A DNA stretch of 64,000 nt from Przewalskia tangutica (GCA_029844215.1 CM056736.1:20769501-20833500), one strand, 5' to 3'; positions 46,728 to 58,599 are shown, numbered from the stretch's first letter. The notes: generated by a model from the sequence alone, not told the origin. Program-made: numbers and translations.

Positions 46728-47336
46728 TCACGATATGCGGCGAATGCGAGATGTTGCCACTTGCTGGCTGCGGAATTGTTGTGATGCCTTTGTTGTGTGC
46801 GATCGCTGGTTCTGAAGTTTGACTTTATGCCCGAGTTGACGCGCTAGGTTTTGTTGCGGAACTCTGAACTTTGATTGCCGATTGTTGATGCCCCTTTCTG
46901 CTGCTGCTGCTTCTGATGCGGACTTTGAATTTTGAGATTTTTCTTTTTTGTCATATCTTCTGCCTCTGCTGTTTCTTCTTGCGAAGAAACTTCTTGCCGT
47001 ATTTTCTGCTTCGGCTATTGCATTTGCTGCTTCTGTTAATATGAAGAGACCTGCGCTCGAAGAAAATTTTGTGAGTTTTTGGGGGGGGGTCGATTCATAT
47101 TTGACTTTGCTGCCTTGTTCCTTGATATCTGCGTGCCTGGCTTGTTTGGACTTGCAACCCATGCAGTTTCCTACATCCCGATTTTGAAAAGTGTACGGCC
47201 TAAAATGGGTCTCAATGTAGTTCTTGTAGGTTATGTGTATTCTTGTCATTTTCAAAGCAAAGGAAAGTTTCCTAATGGTGTGGAAGCGATTTAGGCGCCT
47301 CGTATCCGTGAGGGAATCGGGTCGAGCGTAGTTCAT
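46728..47336 (-). other. Open frame of unknown nature in Ogre-like element
   Basis: A 202-codon minus-strand frame, rich in Arg, Ser, Ala and Gln ('ASEAAAAERGINNRQ'). I recognise no domain. It lies between the gag remnant and the repeat arrays, downstream of gag in element sense, where pol would be expected. A near repeat of 'tagttcattacaagc' context at 47328 and 47430 bounds it. It may be non-coding. Confidence 0.3.
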
Positions 47337-47511
47337 TACAAGCGAATATTGGGAAGATTAAAATTCTAGATGTGGGGCCAGAAGCGGCGGCGCCTACGTA
47401 TCCACCAAGGGAATCAGGTCAAACGTAGTTCATTACAAGCAAAGCGAAAGAAAACATTATTAAAGCTTAAATATGAGTTTATAACTTATTCTGCTAAAAT
47501 AAATCGTTTTC

Positions 47512-48120
47512 CTATCCAGGCTCTAGGCGGACCAAGACAAGGGTGCAAATCCAACCAACACACCTTCTTGCTGCTCTGCGCATCGTGGTGGTGGTCTTCG
47601 TGCTCTGCCGTCGATATCTCCTTCTTTTGGCCTGCGTGGTGCTGCTTGGATAAATAAGCGATTGAGCGGAGCGGTTACGGCAAGGAACACCTCTCTTCCT
47701 TTGGGGTTCATTGTACTCATTGGGGTAAGCATCCTCCATCTGAATGACTCCCTCCTTGATCAGCTCCCTTACTTTGTCTCTGAGTGTATAACACCTTCCC
47801 ACGTCGTGTCCGATGGCTCCAGAATGGTATGCACAGCTTTTGTTTCCATCATGAGCTTTGGACTTGGGATTGGGCACATGCTGGAATTGGTGGAGTATCC
47901 TGCAAACCTCGACCTCTCGTACAAGCTGCGATAAAGGCTCGGCTAAATGGGCGTATATTTTGGCTGGCCTTTCTGTGGTATTTAGGCGGGGTGTGAAGAT
48001 ATTTGGTGGGCGGGCTTGTGGCGTATACACATATGGGTATCGCAAAGGGTTGCCATATGCATGGCGAGAATGGGTTTGTGGTGGCCTTTGGTTTGTGTTT
48101 AGCTGGAGTACGTTAGGCAT
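47512..48120 (-). pseudogene. Gag remnant of the Ogre-like element
   Basis: A 202-codon minus-strand frame. Its middle holds 'CAYHSGAIGHDVGRCYTLRD' (C96, H99, H105, C110), then 'KVRELIKEGVIQME'. This C-x2-H-x5-H-x4-C pattern with a following 'L+..I..LI..G.I' helix is the conserved C-terminal finger of gag in TAT/Ogre-type Gypsy elements. An upstream Pro/Arg-rich part ('AKIYAHLAEPLSQLV') precedes it. After residue 150 the sequence becomes Arg/Thr-rich and probably out of frame. No capsid core is obvious. It could supply, or be a vestige of, RNA packaging. Confidence 0.75.
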
Positions 48121-48199
48121 TCGGTTTTGTGTGGGATATATGGGTGCATTGTATATTGGCTGAATGGGATATGTAGCAGTGCGGTAATAATTTGGAGAT

Positions 48200-49250
48200 T
48201 TTTATTGTTTTGGTTATTTGCGATGTGAGTGCTCTGGTGAGGTTCTTGAGCCTTTTGATTTCGGCTGCTGAGGTTGCCATTCTTTGTGGTAATTGTGCGA
48301 GTTGCTCATTGGATCTATCTTTGTCTTTCTCTCCGAGACCTCTGCTTTGCTTATAGGAGCCAAGGCGAGTTCAGGCTCGTTCTCGGATGTCCTTGAATCG
48401 ATCATGTTCTTTGGACCGTACCTTTGATCTTGTGAAATATTGATGCTCTGCCATTGCTTAGTCAAATCTGAACCGACCCTTTGGGGAGGATGATAAATCT
48501 TTCTAAAAATGCAACAAACGGTGTTAGCATAAAGCACATAATTTGCAAGTATGTAGCAGATATATCGCACATAGCACATTCAAATGTTTCCTAACATGCA
48601 GGGGGACCTCTTTATGCCAGAGGTAAGCCTAGCGTCAACATGCGAGATTATGACGGATTTGTCCAAGTTGTCCAACTATAATGCCTTTGTTGGAAATGGC
48701 GACCAAATGACGGTGCACTTTTCCCAATTTCAGCATGTCATGATTGGGCTTGGATTTGTCTGTCATTGTCACGCTATACATAATATGCTGGTTGGTCGTT
48801 GGGTTGAGAAACCCGTCGACAAGTTTGGTGTTTTCCTAATTGTGGTGTCGATGCCAAGGACCGACCCACCTAAGGTAAATGCATGCATGCCCTAAAATAA
48901 GGGTGGTATAGCTCTATCTTAAGTTTGCTAAGATTTGGCTTTTCTAGACGCAAGGTTCGGCGGACTACTCGAGTGAGAAGGCTACGCTGTGGTGATCGAA
49001 CCGATCTAACTTTCGCGCGCCAACTCTCCTAAAATTTGGATATTTTTGAAAGAAATTTGCGGTGCGAGGCACACCAGTAGCATGAGTGTGTGATTGTGTG
49101 AATTTCCCAGAGTGGAAGAAATATGAGCGGAATGCCAGTTTAAGGAAAACAGTAAAGCAGGTAGCAAAAAATAACAAAATACCATACACAAAAATTAAAT
49201 GCAAAATAATTGCCAAATAATAGCCCTAGGTCTGTTGTGGTTAAGAACCT
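48200..49250 (-). other. Leader and 5' gag region of Ogre-like element
   Basis: In element sense this lies between primer site and gag finger. Minus-strand frame 48579-48214 ends 'WQPQQPKSKGSRTSPEH', a polar stretch possibly from gag. An opposite-strand frame (48584-48895) shows no domain. Nothing else is recognised. Confidence 0.4.
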
Positions 49251-49255
49251 AAAAT

Positions 49256-49272
49256 CCCCAGTGGAGTCGCCA
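49256..49272 (-). other. Primer-binding site matching tRNA-Arg
   Basis: The plus strand reads CCCCAGTGGAGTCGCCA, differing at one base from the known 3' end of a plant tRNA-Arg (CCCCAGCGGAGTCG plus CCA). Four bases separate it from the LTR at 49277. Arg-tRNA priming is a hallmark of Ogre/TAT elements. Confidence 0.85.
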
Positions 49273-49276
49273 TTTC

Positions 49277-52200
49277 TGTCGCGCCCTTTTCCGGCCGCGG
49301 CATTCTAAAATATAAATAGCGAACCCTGCTCAAAGTGCAAATGTTAGAAAATAAATAAAATGCTATTAATGTTCAAAAATGCTTAAAGGTTTTAAAAATG
49401 CTAAAGGATGCCAAAATTGCAAAAGAGGCTAAAAGTGCAAAAGAGTGCTAAAATGCTAAAGAGTTGCTAGAATGCTAAGGGTTCGCGGAGTCGCCACCTA
49501 ATTAGTTTGGGTGAGTTAGGACACCTAAATGTTTAACTAGTTTAAAGTGAAACATTAACTCCATTTTATGGTCTGCTAAACTTAGTGAGATTCTGGGTAA
49601 GGGTTCTTTATTAATCTAGAGGGAAGGGGTTAGGCACCCTCTAAGATCCGCTAACTTGCGGTTGTCCTGCCAAACCTAGGGTAATTATTATGCTAAGAGT
49701 GTAATGCATGTCTTGAAAAGTATTTAAGTAAAAATATGGGAAGTATTTTTTGCTAGCATAAAAATGTGAGATTTTGTTTTAAAATATATAAAGCTAGTTC
49801 TAGCTAAAATATTATTATGCGTAAAGATGATTTATGCATTTATGGCCTTGAGATAAGATACATGTGTTGTAATAATGCAAAATCTTATTATGACAAAATG
49901 TATACTTATAAAAATAAGATGTGAAATATCTATTATGCAAAGGCTAGCAAAATAATTTTTAATTATGAATGTTAGTAAGGGTTTATGAAGAAATTCATTT
50001 ATTATGCTAAGGATTTAATAGAGTGACACTTTAACTACGTGGATACTTAATGTCATTTAGTATGGCTTAGGCAATGTATAACTAGTCATAAGAATAACTA
50101 ATTTAAGAAAAAGTGAATTTCTAGCGTCAGGCCCAAAGTTTAATTATTCTAAATGTGTTACTAATAGTGTAATGTTAGACAAATAATTACAACAAATAAT
50201 AGGGGGGAGGATATGAATTAATAAGTGACTCGAGGAAACGGCGAGGCCATCTCGCCTATGGTTTTGGAGTTGGTGGTGCGGAGGTAAAGATGCGTAGATG
50301 TAGGTCCTTGTTTGTTGCATCTTGTGATGAGTCTCGTAATGAGATTGCTCAATGCGTTTTCATGTAAAGCGAGAAGAAAAGATTAGTATACACCCAAGTT
50401 GTAATTGATACAAATAATTAGGGCGAGCACATATGTTCACTATATAAATATGTCACAATGACCCGAAAATAAAGGAAGCGGCCCACGATCATTGGGCCTG
50501 GATCTGGCGATTAAGCCGAAATGCGAAAAAGGGCCCAAAACATACAACCTAAATTATAGGTCAGGCAATTCAATAACTGCTGGCACAATCTGAAAACAGT
50601 CCGCACTTTGAAATCAATGGACTTAACAAACAAGGACAGGAAGACATGCTTAGACAATGCCAACTTACATTTAAAACAGAGAAGGGCCACTGTAATATAG
50701 GTTTATTAAACGCAGTACGAGGAAGCAATCAATTGGGAAATAGATCAATTTATAAAGCTTTGAATGCCAATTTAGACATATATGATCATGTTTAAACTGT
50801 TTTATTAACACCAATACATCAATTTCAGGCTCCTTACTAACATGGGTATTATGTAGACCAATTTAACAGATTACAATAGGAGACATTATGCTGTCATGGA
50901 CCTATTTTAAGATTCAACAAAGTAGAGCTAAATATGCAGTCATGTTAACAGACATGCAGATCAGAAAGTAAATAAACAAACATCCTGAGATGACATACAC
51001 ACAATATTTAAAGTATATGTGGTATACTTAGATGTATGCAAAGATATACAACCTTGATATGCACCTTGTATATATCTAAACTCCTACATTTTATGTATCT
51101 TTGAAACATCATTGTAAGTTTAGTAAATCAGGAAAGAACAGGCAATGGCGGGTTAAACATTAATTAATATAATGGAAGATGGATGGATATCCTACGTGAT
51201 TCAAGGCAAACAATATTTAATCAACTATGCATAAAAACTGCAACAAGCGGTGGCGAGATTTCTTGGCGTGATCCAAGTAAAACAAAGTCGAACCTAAATG
51301 GACTCCTCAACATATCGAGACTTGAAATTAAATGAGACATAACTCAATAGGTTTCCAACTAAGCTGCTAGAAAATATACTCACAAAAGACCATTGCTTGG
51401 TGATTACATCTAAGTCTAAATCCTAGCACTATCGACTCAAACCAAGAGCCAAACCGGTGATCATCTCGGTATAAAGCGAATAACTATCATTCATATATGG
51501 TTGGACAGATTATGAACTTTATTATCGAAATGATGAGTTTAAAACATCTCTTAACTAAGCGATCGACCAAACAATACTTATAACCGGTTTAACATACTAA
51601 ACTAACTCGTAGAGAACTTAATCACGATGCCATAATATATTTAATAGGCACGAAACAAAATAAGCGAGAAACAATGTCAACTAACTAGCCAAATCGGATA
51701 TACAAATATAGAACCCATATCAAACACACAATAATAACAAAACGAAAGGATAATGTGTTTACCTTCTCGGACGACCGGCGTATCAAGTCGTCGAGCCACT
51801 CGGCGGGTTTTGGGCTTTGCGATAAAGCAGAGGGGAAGGTTTTGCTTGCTGATTTGTGGCTGGAATTGAAGTAAGGGGGATTCGAATTACCTATTGCGAT
51901 GCTAGTGGCCTAGGTACGGGCCCCCCTAATTCCCGATGCTTGTCGATTCTCCTGGACTGAGCTCTGCCTCGAGTTGTTATTTGTTATTGGACTCTCTACG
52001 AGTTGTTGATTCGCTATTGGACTCCTCTGAGTTATTGATTGTTGCTATTGGACTCCTCTGAACCCTTCCCTACTCTGTGTTCGACTGATGCCCTCAATCG
52101 ATGTTCTCCCCGATATGCTCTTGCCCCCCCTCTGTGTTCGACTGCATGTCCCTTTTATAGCCCAATTCTAGGTTCTAATATTGGTAGGTAAATAAAGGCT

Positions 52201-53339
52201 GATTGAGTGATTCAGTAAGAGAATCCCCCCTGATTTCGTGCTGATTCTTACTGGGATTCGCTTATTCGTTTTAGGTAAGATTTTGTGTATGATTTGGTTA
52301 AGGAAAGAAATCGTTCGAGAAGGTGCATGGGTAAGGAAAGCTGGCTAGGGTGCGTGGGGAAAGGGAAGCCCGGATTCTCGTGAGAATCCGGCGACGAATG
52401 AGGTTTTCTAGGGTTTCGTTATTTTCAAAGGGGGCTGAACGATGGGGAGGTGTCGAAGATGATATGGGAAAAGGGCTGGGGGAATAAAGGCTGGTGAGTT
52501 GGGCTTGCGGGTGGGCTGTGCGGGTGTGGGCTAGCGGGTTAAATTTGGTGAATTTGCGTTGGGCGTGGGTAATTGGGCTGGGTAGTGTTATAATTATTTA
52601 GGGTATTAGATTAGTTAAGTTATTTAATTAGTTGGAGTTAGTTTTAAAGTATTAGGTATTTAATTTTAGGTGCTTAATTAGTTAATTAATTTTTAGGCTA
52701 GTTAATTAATTAGCTAATTAATTCTAGGCAAGTGTATTAATTAATTAGTGATAACTTAAATTAACAAATGTGATTAAAATAATTAGGTGCTTCATTAATC
52801 TAATTATAATAAATAAATGCGGGCGTGCTATTTAATTAATGCTCAATACTTTAGAATGCGACGCTATTATTTAAAATCTTATTATTATGCATTATTGCAA
52901 AATTAAAATTGAATTGAGTTTATATTAAATTACTTAAATGCCGAATGCAAGTACGATATTTAATAATTGTTTAAAGCCTTATAAATGCGACGCTATTAAA
53001 ATGCATATATTAGATTAAAATTGATTTTTAAATTACAAATGATTACTAATAAATGCGGCTATGCTACCTGACACGACATTATCGCTAAATTATTTATTTT
53101 ATGCATTTATTAATTATTTAAGAATTACGACAAAGCTTAAAGTTAATTAATGCGGGCGCGAGACTCTAAGTGCTTGAAACTCTACGTAAGATGCGATGCC
53201 ATTATTAAATTAATTATTTATGCCTGTATTTATGTTTTATTGTTGTATTTTATTATAAAAATCCTAAAAATTATTTTACAAAATTAGTGTAATTTTATAG
53301 TTAATGGCTGGACGGGAGGGTCAAAATTGGGTGTCAACA
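49277..53339 (-). repeat. Ogre-like LTR, right copy (4,063 bp; 5' LTR)
   Basis: Same ends as the left copy. The AT-rich part (52600-53339) shows essentially one base change relative to 43680-44445, whereas parts near 50460-51860 differ by many short substitutions and indels. Confidence 0.95.
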
Positions 53340-53344
53340 CCTCC
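53340..53344. repeat. Target-site duplication CCTCC, right
   Basis: Exact partner of 40347-40351. Confidence 0.95.
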
Positions 53345-53389
53345 GGCATGACACCCACTGAGTTGGGTCAGGCGTTCAGCACCATCTCT

Positions 53390-53900
53390 ATGCAACAGCC
53401 ACAATACTTGATACATGGACTCAGGTGCCATATCTCACGTCACCCAATCTGCAGGTACTATTCCTAAACTGTTTAGTATAAAGCATCCTCAGTATGTTAC
53501 AGTTGGTAGTGCATAACGCATTCCAGTTAAAGGTTATTGTACCTCATACACATAACCTCTTCATCCACCCTTCTCCCTAAAAAACACCCTATATGCCCCA
53601 CACATGATTAAGAACCTCATATATGTCTGCTAATTTACTCGTAATAATTCTGTCTTTGTGGACTTTGACCCTTTTGGTTTTACTGTGAATGATCTTCATA
53701 CGGGGACACCTCTTACGAGATGCAATAGCACGGAGGATCTTTATCCATTCACCTCCACCCCCGCTGCCAGATCTTGCTCTCCCGTCACTCTAGCGGCTAT
53801 TTCTTCTTCAACATGGCACAATAAGCTTGGCCATCTAGGAGTCCCAGTCTTTAATTTTATTAGAGGCAACAATTTTTACTTGTAATGGAAAGCTTGCCCA
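53390..53900 (+). pseudogene. Copia-A protease and pre-integrase
   Basis: Just after the insert the frame gives 'YMDSGAISHVTQSAGTIPKL', the copia protease site (D-S-G-A). It passes stops at about 53520 and later to a 75-codon open frame with 'DFDPFGFTVNDLHTGTPL' and 'STWHNKLGHLGVPVFNFI', the pre-integrase finger with its W-H...GH motif. The second half of the finger (CxxC) is blurred ('KACPKLCFLFFRQT'). The order is that of a normal copia polyprotein. Confidence 0.82.
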
Positions 53901-53959
53901 AAATTGTGTTTCTTGTTCTTTAGGCAAACATATTCATCTTCCGTCTAAATCATCTACTA

Positions 53960-54640
53960 GTGTTACCTTTGCTCCCTTTGATATTATACATGCTGATTTA
54001 TGGACGTCTCTTATCTCTAGTTCTCTCGGTCATAAATATTATCTTGTGTTGTTTGATGATTTTTCACACTATGTTTGGTTATACCCTCTTAAATTTAAAT
54101 CGAAAGTGTTTGCCAAATTTCTTGAGTTTCGCAAGTTCATTCAAACACAATTTGAAAAAGACATGAAATTATTTCAGTGCGATAATGGCCGTGAATTTAA
54201 TAACTCTATGTTTCACCGTTTTTGTACCAATAATGACATGATTTTTCGTTTCTCCTGCCCTCACACCTCACCACAAAACGGTAAAGCTGAAAGAATCATA
54301 CACATCATTAACAACATGATTCACACCCTATTGATTCATGCCTCCCTCCCTCCATCATTCTGGGTCTATGCTGCTAAAATGTCAGAATACGTTCTAAATA
54401 TTCTCCCTACTAGCACTCTTCACAATATGACCCCTACCGAAATCCTTTACCATAGAGTCCCCTCCTATGATCATCTACGGATTTTCTATTGTCTGTGATA
54501 TCCCTACCTTAGCTCTACCGCCCATCACAAGCTCGCTCCTAGGTCCACTCCATGTGTCTTCCTTGATATATTAAAATCACCTTAATAAATATTTATTGAT
54601 GAGGGGTACAAAGATGACTCTTGTTAAATAAGGCTCAAAG
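53960..54640 (+). pseudogene. Copia-A integrase
   Basis: The core is largely open: 'FDIIHADLWTSLI' carries the first catalytic Asp, 'HKYYLVLFDDFSHYVWLYPL' follows, 'LFQCDNGREFNN' carries the second Asp, and 'SPQNGKAERIIHIINNMIHT' the Glu. A later 'ASLPPSFWVYAAKMSEYVLN' block retains the Trp that is a stop in Copia-B and Copia-E. Sequence after 'LRIFYCL' ends at TGA 54498, followed by further broken sequence up to 54640. All three catalytic acidic residues are present, although the element lacks RT. Confidence 0.85.
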
Positions 54641-54656
54641 GCCAGCGTCGCGACAA

Positions 54657-54855
54657 TGTTCACGATTTTTAGTATATTGTGTATATTTTCCATATTGGTT
54701 TTGTACCTTAATTAGGATTGTAATATTACCATAATTGTATAGTTACTCTCCTTACATAATATGATTTAGATGTAAAGTAGGAATAAAATTCTCCTATTGT
54801 AACTTGTATATATATGTCTTCATCAATAAGAATAATCAAGAGATTAATTCTTTCA
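54657..54855 (+). repeat. Copia-B 5' LTR (199 bp)
   Basis: TGTTCACGATTTTTAG ... 'attaattctttca', followed immediately by TGGTATCAAGAGTC. No second copy exists in the window, so the start is inferred from the TG. Confidence 0.75.
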
Positions 54856-55007
54856 TGGTATCAAGAGTCTAGGTTCTTTTCCTTGCTTCCGCTTCTCACT
54901 TTTTTCTTGACAAAACGGTGACCTCCCTCTCTCGGATTTCCTCACATCCGAGCCTCTCTTCTTACAAAAACAAATTCCCTTCTCTAAATCCTGGTGTTTT
55001 ATTCAAC

Positions 55008-55905
55008 ATGACTGATAAAAACTCGTTTCATCCTGCCCTCACAGTTTCTAACATCAAGAGTGTTCTCCCTATAGTTCTTGATCTAGAGAACATCCAATAT
55101 GAGACATGGGCAGAATTATTTAAGATTCATGTCATGACACATCAAGTTCTTCACCACATCATCCCTTTAACTCCTCCAAAGGGGTGATACGGCGGCGTCT
55201 ACGTCTACAACGGTTGTGCCCACCAAAGAAGCAGATCCAAACTTATGGGTCATGCTTGATGCAAAGGTTCTCCAATGGATTTATGCCACTGTATCCTTAG
55301 ACATTTTACAGACTATTATGGAACCCAACTCCACAGCTATAGCGGTGTGGGATCGATTGCGTGATATCTTCCAAGATAGCAGTCATTCTCGAATTGTTAT
55401 CCTTGAGCAGGAATTTTCCCAAGTTGCTATGACGAATTTTCCTAACGTTTCTTCTTATTGTAAACACCTCAAAGACTTGACAGATCAGCTTCGCAACGTG
55501 TGTGCTCCTGTTACTAATAGTCGTATCGTCCTTCAGATGGTTGTCGGTCTGTCTGAAGCCTATACCGGGGTTTCTTCGGTTATTCGTCAAAGTAACCCCG
55601 TGCCGGAGTTTTATCAAGCCCACTCCATGCTCACTTTGGAGGAAGCAGGTTTGGCTAAAAAGGCGTCTATCGGGGCTAGCCTCGTCGTTATGATGACTGC
55701 TTTAAATTTTTCCCCTTCTAATCCAGCTAACGTGACCCAAAATCACAACAACGGTGGTGGTAAGAATAGCCAAAATCGAAAAAATAATGGCAAAAATCGC
55801 GGCGGGAACAATGGAGGTAACCAGAATGGTGGCAGTGGCGGGTCAGCCACCGCGGGCAATCATCAGCAGGTCTGGGGCCCACAGTGGGCCCCTGGACAGT
55901 GGTAG
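55008..55905 (+). pseudogene. Copia-B gag
   Basis: Begins 'MTDKNSFHPALTVSNIKSVL', with 'YETWAELFKIHVMTHQVLHHI', then a TGA and a frame change near 55185 in a GC-rich Gly/Thr-coding stretch. A 229-codon frame from 55216 continues with 'WIYATVSLDILQTIM', 'YCKHLKDLTDQLRNVCAPVT' and 'QMVVGLSEAYTGVSSVI', ending in an Asn/Gly-rich tail ('NRGGNNGGNQNGGSGG') without a zinc knuckle, as in its relatives. Only the start is broken, so it is the most complete gag among the copia copies together with Copia-A. Confidence 0.87.
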
Positions 55906-56089
55906 TGGGTCCCAACACAGTACAACACCACGGCGCCGCCATCTCGGCCAGCACCCACTTCTTCCCGGGCAATATCGGATCGAGCTTTGGGTTTGGACGA
56001 ACATGGGCGAGCGTGATCCGGAATACTTGGGCCTCATCACGCACAAGGACCCACACAAACCGACATTGAAGCCGTAATGCACACACTTG

Positions 56090-57070
56090 GTTTGACTCAA
56101 CAGAACCTTAATTGGTACATGGATACAGACGCCACTATACATATGACTTCCGACCAAGGTACTCTCTCGTCTTATTCTAATTTGAGCAGTAATCGTGGTA
56201 TAATTATTGGTAATGACAATTCTATTCCAATTAAGGGTTATGGTAATAAAACTTTGTCCCCTCCTCATCCATCACTTGTCTTGAAAAATACCCTTCATGC
56301 CCTAAAACTAATTAAAAATTTGGTGTCGTTCCGTAAATTCACCACTGATAATTGAGTTTCTATTGATTTTGATCCGTTTGGGTTTTCTGTGAAGGATTTC
56401 AAGACGGATAGTCTTCTCATGAGGTGTGACAGTAGGGGGAATCTTTATCCAATCACACCAAGTCTAAGCATCTCGCGTCAAGCCATGCCATAAACTTTTG
56501 AAGCTCTTGCTCCTTCCTTGTGACATGCTCGTTTAGGTCACCCGAATCGTCTATTTTATCTGTTTTAGATAAAAATAAGTCTATTTTCTGTAAGGATACA
56601 CGTAGTACTCCAAATTGTCAATCTTATTCTTTAGGAAAAAATATTAAGTTGTCGTTTGTAGCTTCGAATTCTCATACTTCAATGCCATTTGATATTATTC
56701 ATAGTGATTTATGAACATCTTCCGTTCTTAGTTCTATGGGTCATCGATATTATGTTTTATTCTTGGATTATTATTTTAAATTTTTATGGACGTTTTCAAT
56801 TGCAAAAAAATCTCAAGTTTTTTCCATTTTCGTAAAATTTAGAGCTTTCATAAGAACTCAATTCGAACGGAAAATAAAGAACATTCAATGTTATAATAGT
56901 AAAGAGTATGACAATGGAAAGTTTAGGGAGTTTTGTGCTCAATATGAGATAAATTTTCGTTTTTCTTGTCCTCGTACGTTTTCACAAAATGGAAAAGTTG
57001 AACGAAAAATTCGTATCATTAACAACATTATCCGCACCTTATTGGTTCATTCTTCCGTCCCTACGTTATT
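56090..57070 (+). pseudogene. Copia-B protease and integrase
   Basis: The protease site reads 'WYMDTDATIHMTS': the catalytic D-T-G has become D-T-D. Next come 'DFDPFGFSVKDF' and a pre-integrase region in which the expected Trp codon is TGA at about 56520. The integrase core at 56690-57070 reads 'FDIIHSDL', stop, 'MGHRYYVLFLDYYFKFLWTF', 'NIQCYNSKEYDNGKF' (second Asp changed to Tyr) and 'SQNGKVERKIRIINNIIRT'. The Trp before HHALQ is TGA at 57072. It is multiply inactivated. Confidence 0.84.
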
Positions 57071-57379
57071 TTGACATCATGCGCTACAAATCTACTTAAT
57101 ATTCTTCCCTCTGAAGGTTTGACATATTTTTCCCTCTTCAAGTATTATACAATAAGACTCCTTCATATTCTCATCTTAGGGTCTTCGGATGCTTATGTTA
57201 TCCACTATTTTCATCCAACACAATCAACAAACTTCAGGCACGTTCTACTCCTTGCGTGTTTTTGGGTTATCCGTCAAATCGTTGTGGTTATAAATGCTTT
57301 GATTTGTCTTATAAACGAATCATCATTAGTCGTCATGTTCTCTTTGATGAATCCTAATTCCCTTTCTCTAAAGTAGAAA

Positions 57380-58440
57380 AACTCATGCCTAGTTCGTATG
57401 ATTTTTTGGATGATGATATCTCCCCCTATATTCTCCGTCATTTTTCAGATCTGTCACAAAGTTCATCTTCAGCGCTGCGGCCCTTAGGTGAGGTGCCACG
57501 GATCCAGTATTCCAGTAACCAAAATAATTTTTTATCATCATCAGCGCCGCGACGCCAAAATTCCAGAGAGAACTGTTCATCAGGCGCCTCAAAATTCCCA
57601 AAATTCACCCAATCCAGCCCAGAGTCATGGTCCAGTCACTCGCAGTCAACAGAGTATTTTTAAACCAAAAAGACATTTTAATTTGAATTCTAATATTCTT
57701 AAATCACCCTTACCCCGTAATCTTGTGTCTGCCTTAAATGACTCTAATTGGAAAATTGTCATGACCGATGAATATAATGATCTTATTGATAATAAAACGT
57801 GAGAGTTGGTACCCCATCCATCTGGTGTTAATATTATTCAGTCTATGTGGATTTTTGCTCATAAGAAAAATTATGATGGTTCATTTACAAGGCATAAGAC
57901 TCGTCTTGTAGGTGATGGTAAGACTCAGCAGGTTGGTGTGGATTGTGGTGAAAATTAAGCCCAATGGTCAAGCCGGTTGCCATTCACACTGTGCTCAGCT
58001 TGGCTCTTTCGAAATCATGGCCCATTCATCAGCTAGATGTGAAGAATGTGTTCCTACATGGTGATCTCAACGAGACAGTGTATATGCATCAGCCTTTGGG
58101 GTTTAGAGACACTAGATATCCTAATCATGTTTGTTTGTTGAAAAAGTCCTTGTATGGGCTTAAGCAATCTCCACGAGCTTGGTATAAGAGGTTTGCTGAT
58201 TATGTTTCGACTATAGGTTTTTCTCACAACAGGTCTGATAATTCATTATTCATATATCGTCACGGTACTTCGATGACTTATATTATATTATATTTGAATG
58301 ATATTATCTTGACTGCCTCTTGATGCTCTGCGAAAGTCTATTATGATAATGTTCAGTTCTGAGTTTGTCATGAAGGACTTGGGCCCATTGAGTTATTTTT
58401 TAGGGATTGTTGTCACTCGTCATGCAGGTGAATTATTCTT
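57380..58440 (+). pseudogene. Copia-B reverse transcriptase
   Basis: After a Ser-rich linker with 'PVTRSQQSIFKPKRHFN', RT blocks follow: 'SNWKIVMTDEYNDLIDNKT', stop at the Trp of 'WELV', 'TRHKTRLVGDGKTQQVGVD', then a 119-codon open frame (57964-58323) with 'HQLDVKNVFLHGDLNETVYM', 'LLKKSLYGLKQSPRAWYKRF' and the active-site box. That box reads Y-L-N-D where Y-V-D-D is needed, so the first catalytic Asp is lost. A TGA follows 'IILTAS'. Confidence 0.87.
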
Positions 58441-58599
58441 ATCATAGAGAAAGTATGCAACAGAGATCATTGAGAGGGCTGAGATGTCATCCTGTAAGTC
58501 CATTTCTACTCCAGTTGATACTAAACCTAAGTTGGGTGCTGCAACTGACTCTCCTTATGAGGATCTCACCCGCTATCGTAGTCTTGCAGGCTCCCTTCA

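Larger units (their letters stand above)
40352..53339 (-). mobile_element. Ogre/TAT-like nonautonomous Gypsy element, 12,988 bp
   Basis: Two near-identical LTRs (40352-44445 and 49277-53339) enclose a 4.8-kb interior, flanked by perfect CCTCC duplications in the Copia-A spacer. On the minus strand the LTRs start TGTTGACACCCAATTTTGAC and end GGGCGCGACA, the usual Ogre/TAT ends. A primer site like the 3' end of tRNA-Arg sits next to the LTR at 49277, and a purine tract next to the LTR at 44445, so transcription is on the minus strand. A gag-like frame is present but no protease, RT, RNase H or integrase was seen. The interior is filled with tandem repeats. It would need proteins from another element to move. 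Confidence 0.93.
38925..54656 (+). mobile_element. Copia-A retrotransposon, split by Ogre-like element, 3' part missing
   Basis: A 231-bp 5' LTR, primer site and gag (38925-40346) are followed, after the large insert 40352-53339, by protease and integrase (53345-54640). The two parts are colinear with Copia-B and Copia-E. RT, RNase H and the 3' LTR are absent; the sequence breaks off where Copia-B starts at 54657. It is therefore a truncated element and the host of a much younger insertion. Confidence 0.88.

Noticed and set aside
48584..48895. 103-codon plus-strand frame in the Ogre-like interior
   Set aside because: It is antisense to the element, has no recognisable domain, and lies in the leader region.
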